Below are positions 20,262 through 29,754 of a DNA stretch of 64,000 bases, piece after piece. This DNA is from Trichomonas vaginalis G3 (lineage: Eukaryota > Parabasalia > Trichomonadida > Trichomonadidae), in assembly GCF_026262505.1 (NCBI RefSeq), contig NC_067206.1:10745507-10809506 (forward strand), read 5' to 3'. Within the stretch, counting starts at the first letter, position 1. Every line of letters begins with the position of its first letter. The position numbers were made by a program, and so were the translations under genes. The notes beneath the pieces are model-generated. The model did not search any database and was not told the DNA's origin. It was given only the letters and a program-made list of their open reading frames with translations.

Positions 20262-21486
20262 ATGGAAGGAAGAAAAAGTGTCGCAAACAATTCTTCGACT
20301 ACCTCTGCAGTTAAAGTTCCTACAACTTATGTCTCACCATTCTCAAAACCCTTACGACCTCCTATAATACCAAAACAACTTCCTCATACAATTCAAGACA
20401 AATTGTTGGACAATATGCATTTGCACAAAGAAACAGCTCAGCCAACAGGTCAGGCAACAACAACTATCGGAACAGAAGCATTTTCAGAAGAAGTTCATAC
20501 CAATCAGACTCCAATCGAACATACAGAAACACAACCACCCGAAAATACAGAAACACATCCAATCGAACATACAGAAACACATTCTGCAATGACCACTAGG
20601 TCGCAAACACGATATCTCGCCTTTAGCAAACAATTTAAGTCTCAAATTCAAGACACACAAGATAGCGACACTCCTCTTTCAGAGAAAGTTCGTAGAAAAT
20701 ACGCAAAAAAGGTTAGAATTGTTAGATAAGTTAAATGAACAGTGGGGTTCAGAAGACAATCGAGATTATAACGAGATGTTTCAAGCTGTCATGGATGCCA
20801 TTCAGCCTCTTGAAAACGAAATAAAAGACCCTGGCGTACTTGTTGACATGTTTGCTTCATATTTACCCGTTACTGCCAATCTCATAGCGTTGCAAGCTAT
20901 TGACCAGTTCATTCACTTGTTTCCAAAGAACTTGCAGAAGCATTTACAAGAAGTTAAAATTGCTGAATTTGTCCGTTTATATCCAAATTCATACAATTAT
21001 TTGGAAGAATTGAATGAACATGGTGAAAGGTCATTCTATTTATATTTCTACACAAAAGACAACCAGTCAAAACGACTATACTGCATTGAACCTTTACCAG
21101 AATTTCAAGACAATTTCCACGTTATAACAACTGTTGCTTTAGATATTCCTGCCAGAGTTCCATATGGAGGAACAGTAACTATCTCAAGCTTTCCCAAGGG
21201 CTATAAAGGAAAGCCTCTCACAATTGCAAAATTCACACACAGCAGTTGCCAATTTGTTCAAGATGTCGAGTTCCATTTCCTCAACAATACGACTTTCATC
21301 ATAGAGACTCCTCAAGAAGGTATATACAAAGTTTTCATCGCAGGATTTGTTGCTCCCAATGGCGAAGAAGAAGTCGAAGAAATCCTCACCTCAGAGAGCG
21401 AAGAAGAAGTCGAAGAAATCCTCACCTCAGAGAGCGAAGAAGAAGAAAATTTCCAAGACATTCAAGATTCAGAATATACCGAATAA
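20262..21486 (+). pseudogene. terminal-gene protein, broken Polinton part
   Basis: N-terminal Thr/His/Glu-rich repeats (HTETQPPENTETHPIEHTE), then a globular part (EELNEHGERSFYLYF, PLTIAKFTHSSCQF) and an acidic tail with a duplicated EEEVEEILTSESE block. Copy C's 61,249-62,331 gene aligns along the globular part (EELQEHGKEQHFKFY, PLKIAEFTSSSAQL), but at far lower identity than the flanking DNA. Function unknown. One or two breaks. Confidence 0.6.
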
Positions 21487-21625
21487 AAAAAAAACAATTT
21501 AAGACTAAAAATTTAATTTTATTATAATATTTTTATTTTTTTCATCTGGTCTTTGTATCATTCCTCCTCTAGTTTCTCCGGGGCTAGAGGGCGCAACGCG
21601 CCTGGAAGCCCCACTCACCTGACCT
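21487..21625. repeat. terminal segment of Polinton A with hairpin
   Basis: About 80 bases of AT-rich spacer, then a GC-rich hairpin (GGGGCTAGAGGGCG ... CGCCTGGAAGCCCC) and the terminus CACTCACCTGACCT. Copy C has the same hairpin with a different loop (61,159-61,195). Paired stem changes keep the fold, which suggests the structure matters at the end. Confidence 0.65.
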
Positions 21626-21777
21626 GAAATTAAAATTAGGGATTTTTTGGGAAGACTACAAAATTGTGCGGCCAAATTGCCACCATTTTGTAAAGTAGTT
21701 TTTTGACATACAGTGCAATTGCAGGGGACGTGTTTCAAAAAAAATTTAATGGTTGTGTGAGAGACCTTATTCCCTTA

Positions 21778-22072
21778 CAGGAGCTCCAGAGCTCCCAATC
21801 CCTACGAAAGGGAGCTCCGGAGCTCCTGAATCTGTATCAGCAGAGGCCCTTTACCATTTGGGCCTCTGCTGATTTAAGATCAAAGCAGCCTTCTGCTTTT
21901 CAGGAGCTCCAGAGCTCCCAATCCTACGAAAGGGAGCTCCGGAGCTCCTGAATCTGTATCAGCAGAGGCCCAAATGGTAAAGGGCCTCTGCTGATCAGAA
22001 GAATAAGGCAGCCATTCTACCTCTTCAGGAGCTCCAGAACTCCGTTTCCTCAAGATCAGGAGTGATGGAGTT
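21778..22072. repeat. cluster of GC-rich hairpins in the arm
   Basis: Stems such as AGGAGCTCCAGAGCTCCC / GGGAGCTCCGGAGCTCCT and ATCAGCAGAGGCCC / GGGCCTCTGCTGAT follow one another, with a second copy of each nearby. Mirrored at about 31,393-31,687 in the right arm. GC content is far above the surroundings. Confidence 0.8.
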
Positions 22073-22119
22073 CCTCACTTTCGATTTGTTAAAGCCTGTT
22101 CTTTTGGGAACAGTGTAAT

Positions 22120-22986
22120 GCATGAAAAATAGCGTGACTTCATTTTTGACAGTTTACAAATGTAAAGTGTTGCATCCTTAAAAACTTGGAAATATATACA
22201 TTCATGAATTATCTTGTATATTAATTGAAAATCCATAAAACCCTAACAATATTTTTTCTTAAAAAAACTATAAAAATATAAATAAAATTAATCGTTAAAT
22301 AAAAATATTTGATATTAGAATTTTATTGGAAAAATAAAAAACTTAATATTTTAAAGAAATACTTAAATACTTGAATGTTTTAACTTTTACATTATCATAT
22401 AGACTCTCAAATTATTGATTGGAAACAGTTTGAGGGTTATCAATTTAAAAAAATTGTGAGTTTTTTAGATTTTTGGCAATGTTAAACGGTTAATTTTTTC
22501 TCAAAAAAATTATTTCGAATTTCCGAAATTTTTAGCCATTTTGGCTGAGAACTATGGTCTGCGAGGTACATAGATAGAATCAGTACCTCGCAGACTATAG
22601 TTCTCTATATGGCGCCGAAAATTTTTGGTGAAATGTCGTCGCATTTCACCAAAAATTTTTCGGCGCCATAGGAAGAATTGGAGGGTGTGAGATACTATTA
22701 CATGCTATAGTACTCACACCCTCCAACTCCCAATCAAAATCGCATAAAATTTGCTACTTATCTTCAGATTACCTCCCATTATAAAATATATCATTGCTAT
22801 CTCATCGTACTATACTTCCACCCTATTGTATTTAAAAATATAAAATTTTTTGATAATATATTTTTATATCTTGAATTTTCAAACAATATATTCACAGATA
22901 ATATAATGGGAAATCTATCTCAACCTAGCCTTAAAGTACCAAACTCCTGCTTGCATTCTCACTCACAAATATTAAACATCCATCTC
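22120..22986. repeat. repeat Z, first part (copy 1)
   Basis: Starts GCATGAAAAATAGCGTGA and is about 99 percent the same as 32,863-33,729; its inverse is 30,485-31,345. The paired end of Z is at 56,580-56,613, where the reverse complement reads GCATGAAAAATAGCGTGA, so Z is a terminal-inverted-repeat element of about 1.16 kb without a coding gene, here joined to other repeats. Confidence 0.75.
22547..22726. repeat. three consecutive perfect hairpins inside Z
   Basis: Hairpin 1 stem GAGAACTATGGTCTGCGA, hairpin 2 stem TATGGCGCCGAAAATTT, hairpin 3 stem GGAGGGTGTGAG, back to back in 180 bases. The block recurs at about 33,290-33,470, inverted at about 30,738-30,917, and hairpin 1 alone at 57,907-57,967. 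Confidence 0.85.
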
Positions 22987-23064
22987 AGTACAGTATACAT
23001 TGTGCGTCGCCTGTAGCCTACAGCTACAGGCACCGGCACAATGAAAAAGTGACACTATACGGGC
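22987..23064. mobile_element. Polinton B-type terminal repeat fragment
   Basis: AGTACAGTATACATTGTG onward to CACTATACGGGC matches the right end of Polinton B (reverse complement of 56,228-56,315). It sits after CATCTC in the arm, the exact site used by Polinton B in its own copy of Z. No Polinton core genes follow, so only an end is left. Confidence 0.75.
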
Positions 23065-23158
23065 ACTAATTATTATGGACGCCATAATGAGACGTGCCTT
23101 TAGTGGCGAAGAAACAGCCTGACGTACAACTGGGGGATTCTTATTCGCACCAATTGAT

Positions 23159-23350
23159 ATGGATGATGTTCCAACTGATAAGAGACAAAGGATCCAGAAG
23201 AGGATCGAGATCATGACAAAGATCATAAGAAACCAAGATCACATTATAAGTAAGCAATACTCGCAAATACAAAGAACGAAGAGAACAATGAAAATGATCG
23301 AGTATGCAATAGAACAAAGAATTGAAGCACGCAGTCTGGTGCCTTGGTAA
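23159..23350 (+). CDS. 63-residue basic helical protein, unknown
   Basis: MDDVPTDKRQRIQKRIEIMT onward, a highly charged helix (KTIRNQD and similar) ending RSLVPW. The frame is open upstream to about 23,123, so the true start is uncertain. Tail to tail with the coiled-coil gene at 23,419. Its DNA is GATC-rich, unlike Polinton A. Perhaps cargo of the lost Polinton. Confidence 0.4.
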   Translation: MDDVPTDKRQRIQKRIEIMTKIIRNQDHIISKQYSQIQRTKRTMKMIEYAIEQRIEARSLVPW

Positions 23351-23418
23351 CTTCTAAAGATCCCCACAAACAGTTAAGAATAAATACTTTTTTTCACTGG
23401 AAAAAAAATGATATTTTT

Positions 23419-23910
23419 TTATAAAGATAAGTATTTAATTACAGTAGTCAACAAGTGGCTTCTTTCTTTGTATGATGAGTTTGCAGTAATGAAGCGTTCG
23501 TGCCACATATCAGACTGCCTTCCCAACTGATCAACTCGAGATCTGAGATCAGAGATCTCTTCATCTTTGTAGTCGAGCTTGATGTTGAGTAATGTTATGA
23601 ACTCATTCTTCTGTTGTAGTTCCTCCGCCTGCTTTGTGATCTGCTGCTTTAGTTCCTCGAGAGCTACGTTTGACTCCTCCAGCTGCTTCAAATACTTGTG
23701 GCTGGTCTTGATTAAACGTAGAACTCGAGGAGTAGCTTGTGGACCCGTTTTCTTTGCCGTTTGCTTGTGATCGAGATCTGGGATCTTGATCTCGGTCTTC
23801 GGACTCTCGCCACCCATCAATATTTCCTCGTCGCCAGAGGACTGTTCTTCAGTCACCTCTGGCTTCTGGATGGCAACAGCCTTAGCAGGAGCTGTGTTGT
23901 TCGCTTCCAT
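23419..23910 (-). CDS. 163-residue coiled-coil protein, unknown
   Basis: MEANNTAPAKAVAIQKPEVT, an acidic linker, then TPRVLRLIKTSHKYLKQLEE and a long coiled coil to about residue 145 (ELKQQITKQAEELQQKNEFI). Complete, open, and of better base quality than its surroundings. The upstream TCATGCACAACATTTTTTA joins directly to Z sequence. Similar in style to Polinton helical proteins (for example 41,730), but no match recognised. Confidence 0.5.
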   Translation of the reverse strand: MEANNTAPAKAVAIQKPEVTEEQSSGDEEILMGGESPKTEIKIPDLDHKQTAKKTGPQATPRVLRLIKTSHKYLKQLEESNVALEELKQQITKQAEELQQKNEFITLLNIKLDYKDEEISDLRSRVDQLGRQSDMWHERFITANSSYKERSHLLTTVIKYLSL

Positions 23911-23930
23911 TAAAAAATGTTGTGCATGAA

Positions 23931-24085
23931 AAATAGTGTGACTTCATTTTTGACAAAAAGTGACACTATTTATGATGGTTTTGTCATTTATTTGTCAGAT
24001 TTATAAATGGATAATAATGCTGTAAATCAGATATTAATTAAAAATATTTAAGATTTATGTTCGAATTGAAAAGCAAAATGATATT
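23931..24085. repeat. repeat Z end fragment
   Basis: Reads GCATGAAAAATAGTGTGA and then matches the reverse complement of 56,455-56,613, so it is the other end of Z in the opposite orientation to 22,120. Contains AAAAAGTGACACTATTT. Confidence 0.75.
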
Positions 24086-24171
24086 TTTGAGTAGGTGACA
24101 AAAGTGCATACTCTTAAATTAACCTTAAATGTTGATTTTTCGATATTTTCGGTATTAACCTTATGAGTGTG

Positions 24172-25180
24172 GTAGAATTTACGAAAAAGTGACACTTAAC
24201 CTTAAATTTCCAAACACTATTTTTTGATTGTATTTTGTTATTTATATATTTATATATATATATTTATATATATGTATATATTTATATATGTATATATTTA
24301 TATATGTATATATTTATATATGTATATATTTATATATGTATATATTTATATATGTATATATTTATATATGTATATATTTATATATGTATATATTTATATA
24401 TGAATAAATAATACATCAAACTAGTTTTAGAGTTGATAGTAAGAAGCGAAGAACAGTACCAGTAAGATACAGCAGTAGTAGCTGCTTCATGCTGCATTGA
24501 GTATTGTTGAATAATTTGAAGTAGTGGTTTTTGAAATCAGCACCCCTATGAGAGCGCTGGCGACCGAAACACGACTAGTAAGATTGTGTATTAGAAACTG
24601 CTTCATGCTGTGTTGAGTAAGCTTCGATGTCTTTGTAAGATAGCTTTCTGAGAGCGAAACAAGATAGTGTTTGAAAAATTTTGAAAATCTGAGAGACTGT
24701 GCAAGAGCCAACGACCAAAACACTACAAGTAAGATACAGCAGTAGTAGCTGCTTCATGCTGCATTGAGTATTGTTGAATAATTTGAAGTAGTGGTTTTTT
24801 GAATCAGCACCCCTATGAGAGCGCTGGCGACCGAAACACGACTAGTAAGATTGTGTATTAGAAACTGCTTCATGCTGTGTTGAGTAAGCCTCGATTTCTT
24901 TATCAGACCACCTTTAAATTAACCACTCACATTCTCACTGTGGTCCATCTAAAATTTGTAAACTTTATGACATAAAATTATATTATATGCAGGATCCCAC
25001 CTATTACTTGATCTTTTTGGAATAAATGTTTTATAATATTTATCGATTGATTGTAATTTTTTGTATAAAAAAAGTTTTTTATATATTAAAAATATATTCG
25101 GTTAATGATATTATCTTATAATTTGTAAATAAATCTAGTAATAAAATAACTTTAATAGTTGGTGTCACTTTTTCGAAAAT
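24172..25180. repeat. minisatellite element, copy 1
   Basis: Bounded by ACGAAAAAGTGACACTTA and TTGGTGTCACTTTTTCGA, i.e. short inverted ends. It contains a TATATATTTATATATG array (24,240-24,400), about 1.8 units of a 269-base tandem repeat (24,425-24,900) and a unique tail. The larger copy at 58,920-60,745 is in inverted orientation. No coding gene is supported. Confidence 0.7.
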
Positions 25181-25948
25181 TCTGGTTTTTTCATTGTAAA
25201 TTTTTCCGGTGATAAATTTATCACACTGAGGTTATTTTTCCGGTGAGATTTTTATCCTTGATTTAATGAAATTAATATATATAAATTTTATTATTTTTAA
25301 TTTCGAATGAGTATAATAAAATATTTTTTATGTGTTTTTTGTTTTTGATGTGATTTGAATGAGAAAGGGACAGACTAGCCCATTGTCACTTTTTAATTTA
25401 GCAAATGAACGCTTATGGAGTGGAGTTTTTGGGTAAATCTGATTTGCTTATAAATGAAATAAAATCAAAAGAAACCATATTGGCATTATATTATGCAAAA
25501 ATAAATGATCTTACTTAGTACTTTTAAAGTTAATTTCAGAAAAAATTTGACACAATGGTATCCGTCACATACAAGTGGTGTACAACCAAAATTATCATAA
25601 GACGAAATGGTGGAAGTGAACTCAAAATAAGAGTAATTAGGTTATTTTGCCGACCAAATATATTTACAAGGCAAAATATCATATTACATGTCAACCTATT
25701 ATCAGTATGTTTTGATAAAAAAATTTTATCAAATATCATATTAAAATTAACATCTATATCTATATCAATATCTACACTATAAATTTTTTTATTCAATATC
25801 ATAGATTTCAAAAATTTATTTCAATTTTAAATTAATTTATGGTTTTCATCAAAATTGTTTTTTATTAAAAAGCATGTTTCACAATTTTTACGGTTTCTTT
25901 CAAAAGTTATAAAAAGAGAGTCAATAAGAAATTTCAACGCTTCAAGAA
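25181..25948. other. AT-rich spacer with repeat fragments
   Basis: No gene supported. 25,345-25,400 is an inverted match of the 5' region of the MULE transposase (AGTGACAATGGGC near 27,999). 25,507-25,590 repeats 27,470-27,550 in direct orientation. It looks like debris of a second MULE copy. Confidence 0.5.
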
Positions 25949-27038
25949 GGAATCAAAGAAATTGACGAAGTTCCAGAATTTTATTCAACAATTCTTAATC
26001 AATTAACAAAAACTATACCGAAACTTATCTTACCATCCAAATCAAATCACATTACATACGGAATAAACATTTAATCTTTTACCATTAAAATTATATTTAT
26101 ACGTTATTTAATTTTTTTACGTCTAAGTTGAATAGGATAATAGCCGAAGATATAAAGTAACTATAGTTTACAAGCTAAGGAACAAATCAGCATTGAAACT
26201 AAAAAATGCTGAAATATTATAATAAATTGAAGAAATACTGTGATAGAATACCTAGTTATACTAGATACTATTATAATATGAATTCATTTGTATTGAATAT
26301 CGATTAAAATAAAATGGAACGTCAATTTGACAGACTCAAGTTTCGAATTAGAGACCAACTTTCATCAGCATAGTATATGTGCGCAAACTACTGCATAATG
26401 GTATGCTTATCTTTTCATTTTAAAAAATAACGTATTTGAATAATTTCGTAAAAAATTAGAATTACTCGATATTAAGCATATTGCTTTTCTATCATATATG
26501 CTTATATTCTACAATAGTGTTACCAAACATCGGGCAACATCATACGTATAATACAACTTTTTCGTACTTCTTTATCGAATTTAAATAGAACTAAGTTTTT
26601 ATTTTAAATAAAAGAGAAATAATTCTAATTTATAATCTCATTATTAATTTATTCTCATTTTAATATTTCATCGATTTTTTATTATCGATATTCAATACAA
26701 ATGAATTCATATTATAATAGTATCTAGTATAACTAGGTATTCTATCACAGTATTTCTTCAATTTATTATAATATTTCAGCATTTTTTAGTTTCAATGCTG
26801 ATTTGTTCCTTAGCTTGTAAACTATAGTTACTTTATATCTTCGGCTATTATCCTATTCAACTTAGACGTAAAAAATTAAATAACGTATAAATATAATTTT
26901 AATGGTAAAAGATTAAATGTTTATTCCGTATGTAATGTGATTTGATTTGGATGGTAAGATAAGTTTCGGTATAGTTTTTGTTAATTGATTAAGAATTGTT
27001 GAATAAAATTCTGGAACTTCGTCAATTTCTTTGATTCC
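25949..27038. repeat. 1.1-kb palindrome with 379-bp centre
   Basis: Left arm 25,949-26,304 and right arm 26,684-27,038 are reverse complements with very few differences. The right arm read on the minus strand keeps a coding-like C terminus (EGIKEIDEVPEFYSTILNQL ending TYGINI) that extends beyond the arm, so the arm looks derived from the end of a lost gene. Confidence 0.85.
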
Positions 27039-27078
27039 CTCTTCCTCGCAATACAACTCCATATCATTAACTTGTATT
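26915..27078 (-). pseudogene. C-terminal remnant of an unrecognised protein
   Basis: About 53 codons, QVNDMELYCEEEGIKEID onward, ending ITYGINI and a stop. Codon pattern looks coding, but no start or domain is visible and a stop precedes it. The last 44 codons are duplicated in the left palindrome arm. Possibly transposase-derived. Confidence 0.35.
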
Positions 27079-27469
27079 TAAAGGCTTCCATATACAAAAC
27101 TATATATAATGTTTGAAAGTTAAATCCAATCTTTTTCTATTTCTAAAAAAATTGAGACCTAAACACGAGATAGCTTTCAGAAAATTTTCAGGGACATTTT
27201 TAATCATTTTTTTATTTATTGTAATATCTTTGTTATTAAATTTGAATTGTTTAATATTTGAATGTATAGAATTGAATAGTAATAATTTTAGTTTTAATAC
27301 ATAGCTAATTGCTAAGCAAAATAATTAATTTATTGTAATTTTGACATGTAAACTAAAGGGGAATTTAGCCGGCCAAATATATGTCACTTTTGACTTCACC
27401 TCACTTCCACCATTTCGTCTTATGACAAAATATAAGTTAGTTTAAACATATATTGCTATATCTCATGAT

Positions 27470-27822
27470 CTTACTTAGTACTTTTAAAGTTAATTTCAGA
27501 AAAAATTTGACACAATGGTATCCGGCACATACAAGTGGTGTACAACCAAATCTTCGACTCGATGAACTTGTCATCGAGTTATATTCCAGTGTTGTTCCTT
27601 CATTCCTGATTAAGTTGCAAATTAAAGGTCTGGATTCAGAGAGAAGTGTTAAAGTTATCAAAAAAGTCACAAGAGATTTCGAAGAAATGACACAATTTAA
27701 AAAAGTCGAATGCATCAGTATGCTTGAAGCTGTTCAGAAAGGTCTGAAAAATGATACACTTGATCCCAACATTGTTTACTCAACATTAAAAATATTATTG
27801 CAAAGAAAACATTTGATTTAAT
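27470..27822 (+). pseudogene. MULE transposase C-terminal remnant
   Basis: LRLDELVIELYSSVVPSFLI, ERSVKVIKKV and DPNIVYSTLKILLQRKHLI align in order with the C terminus of the intact transposase (ERIDDIVITLITVVIPNVII, KRAVRILTRA, EPSVLIPSLKAILNLAQR). The N-terminal and catalytic parts are missing. A diverged second MULE lineage. Confidence 0.7.
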
Positions 27823-28074
27823 AAACATTTAATTTATTATAATTAATTTTTTATTACAGTATAGTAAAAAATGCTATAAATAAATTATTATATTTTATTA
27901 AAATGTGACTTTTAATAGTAAGTGAATAAAATAAATCAGGAATTGGGAAAGAAATAAGGTTAATTAAAAATAATGAAAATTACAAGTTTAAGGTTAATGA
28001 AAAGTGACAATGGGCGAGTTTGTCCCCCATTCGATTTGAATTTTGTTAACTCTTTTCAAAATCACTTCATTTTT

Positions 28075-29544
28075 ATGATTTCGGTGGACTTAGAGGAGCT
28101 TATTGCTTTTGGTATTAAACAGGAAGTCAAGGGCGGTGTCCCATACAGAAGAAGAACGGGATCTCCAAAGCAATATGTCACTTATTCATGTTCGTATCCC
28201 CTATGCAAGGCAAAATTTAGGGTTGAAGAACAAAATGGAGTGTTTACTATAAGCAAAGTTAATGAAGAACATTGCCATCATATAGGAGTTGAAATGGGTT
28301 CACATTACGCGAGTAAATTTTATCAAAAATGGATCGAACTTTATATTAAAAACGGTGGAAAGCAATTTCTTGCTCAAAAAGCATTTTTTGATAAGTTCGG
28401 AATTGATACGAATAACAAAGAAACGATGAAACTTTTCGCGCAGTCTACTGATGCTTTAAAGCACAAATTTTATCGCCTTGATGAGATTATTGCACAAAGA
28501 TTATCAAACGATCCTTACACTTCTTTGGAAGCATTTTTGAATAATTTACAGGAAGAGTGCCCAGATGATCTCGTTCAATTTGATTACAATGGAGATTTTT
28601 CCGAGTTTACAATCATATATGCACCTTTTGCTGCAAAAGAATTGGTGCATAGCATTGATAACCCTCTCCACGTCGATTCCACTCATTCTTTAATTAAAGG
28701 AAAGATCCAATTGTTTGCAGTAACAATGAAAACAAGTCAAAACACAATTTTCCCCTTTTGCTATTTTTTAGTGAACCCTCAGACATCTGAAAAAATTCAA
28801 GAATGTTTGGTGAAATTCTGTGAGTTTGCGCACCTGGATCCACAGCATTGGAGCGCTGACTGTGCGCTAAACATTGCTCGCGCAATTGAGGACGGATTTC
28901 CTCTTGCGCAGCTCAGTTGGTGCGCTGTGCATGTTTTACGCGCATGTGCAAAAGTTGGAAGCTATTTTGACAATCCACAGAATTTTGAGAACTTCTATTT
29001 AGCAATGGACTTTTTGACATTACGTGCAGATGCAACGAATGCAGAAAAGCTGGCTGAAGAGTCTGATGAAACATATGAGTTCTTGACAACAATGTTAGAA
29101 GAAGAAGAACCGCGCGCTTTGAAGTATTTCGATAAACAATGGAGAAGAACCAAAGAACATTGGATGATGTTATATCGTGGAGAAGGTGATTCCACGAATA
29201 ACATTGCGGAATCACACTTTCATCAATTAAAGCAAACATTTTTCTTGGGTAAGAAAAATGAGCGCATTGATGACATCGTCATAACTCTCATCACTGTTGT
29301 GATTCCAAATGTGATTATTAAGGTTCAAGTCGCTAATGTTTTGAATGAAAAAAGAGCAGTAAGAATTCTTACAAGGGCAGATAATCAGATTGTTGAGCAA
29401 AGAGCTTCAAAACACGATGAATGTTTGAAATTAATTCAACACATTTTGGAAATTGTCGAAAGCCGAAGGATTGAACCTAGTGTCCTTATTCCATCTTTGA
29501 AGGCAATATTAAATTTGGCACAAAGAAGTTTAAAGGAAGAGTAA
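28075..29544 (+). CDS. Mutator-like (MULE) transposase, intact-looking
   Basis: 489 residues from the ATG at 28,075, which follows an initiator-like TTCATTTTT; the longer frame from 27,973 runs through probable non-coding DNA. N-terminal zinc-binding motif CSYPLC ... HCHH (about residues 38-68, FLYWCH/WRKY-GCM style). Catalytic triad of the MULE family: Asp about 201 (HVDSTHS), Asp about 262 (WSADCALNIARA) with the WCAVH cysteine-histidine block, and Glu about 379 (NNIAESHFHQLK). It would cut and join its own inverted ends. Single open frame, ends in a TAA. An AGTGACAATGGGC just upstream is repeated inverted near 25,385. Confidence 0.85.
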   Translation: MISVDLEELIAFGIKQEVKGGVPYRRRTGSPKQYVTYSCSYPLCKAKFRVEEQNGVFTISKVNEEHCHHIGVEMGSHYASKFYQKWIELYIKNGGKQFLAQKAFFDKFGIDTNNKETMKLFAQSTDALKHKFYRLDEIIAQRLSNDPYTSLEAFLNNLQEECPDDLVQFDYNGDFSEFTIIYAPFAAKELVHSIDNPLHVDSTHSLIKGKIQLFAVTMKTSQNTIFPFCYFLVNPQTSEKIQECLVKFCEFAHLDPQHWSADCALNIARAIEDGFPLAQLSWCAVHVLRACAKVGSYFDNPQNFENFYLAMDFLTLRADATNAEKLAEESDETYEFLTTMLEEEEPRALKYFDKQWRRTKEHWMMLYRGEGDSTNNIAESHFHQLKQTFFLGKKNERIDDIVITLITVVIPNVIIKVQVANVLNEKRAVRILTRADNQIVEQRASKHDECLKLIQHILEIVESRRIEPSVLIPSLKAILNLAQRSLKEE

Positions 29545-29754
29545 GCAAGATTAGATAATTTGGACTTTTTTTAAAATTAATGAATAAACAGTATATTTTT
29601 GAAGTGTAAGCTTATTTACCTGAAGCTATATTACTTAATATAACATTCAAAGTATTATTGCTATTTATTGGAGAACAAATTTATGTAATTTTCACATGAA
29701 AATTGATAAATTTGTATTTCCTTATGATAATCAATTTTTGTATTTGTAGAGAGT

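Larger units (their letters stand above)
1..21625. mobile_element. Polinton A (Maverick), left end outside window, broken
   Basis: A Polinton by gene content: retroviral-type integrase, protein-primed family B polymerase, FtsK/HerA-type ATPase, double jelly-roll major capsid and penton-like genes, plus an SF3 helicase and phage-like fibre. The right end is set at 21,625 because copy C (61,151) shares the sequence to that base, reading AGGTCAGGTRAGTGGGGC inward from the end. The left terminus is just off the window: the first gene matches the gene nearest the left end of Polinton B. Several core genes are broken (roughly ten or more breaks in all), so it is a fossil. The near identity of a 1.5-kb stretch with copy C suggests recent activity of the family. 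Nearly free of GATC. Confidence 0.9.
21626..22986. repeat. left inverted arm
   Basis: The outer half holds a cluster of GC-rich hairpins; the inner half (from 22,120) is the first part of repeat Z. It stops at 22,986, where a Polinton-type end (AGTACAGTATAC) begins after the bases CATCTC. The copy at 30,485-31,839 continues past that point without interruption. Confidence 0.85.

Noticed and set aside
21703-21951. 82-codon frame present in both arms
   Set aside because: Identical because the arms are copies; it runs through GC-rich hairpins and has no coding character.
27113-27304. 63-codon hydrophobic frame
   Set aside because: AT-rich translation (Phe/Ile/Leu/Asn) without start context or relatives; not called a membrane protein.
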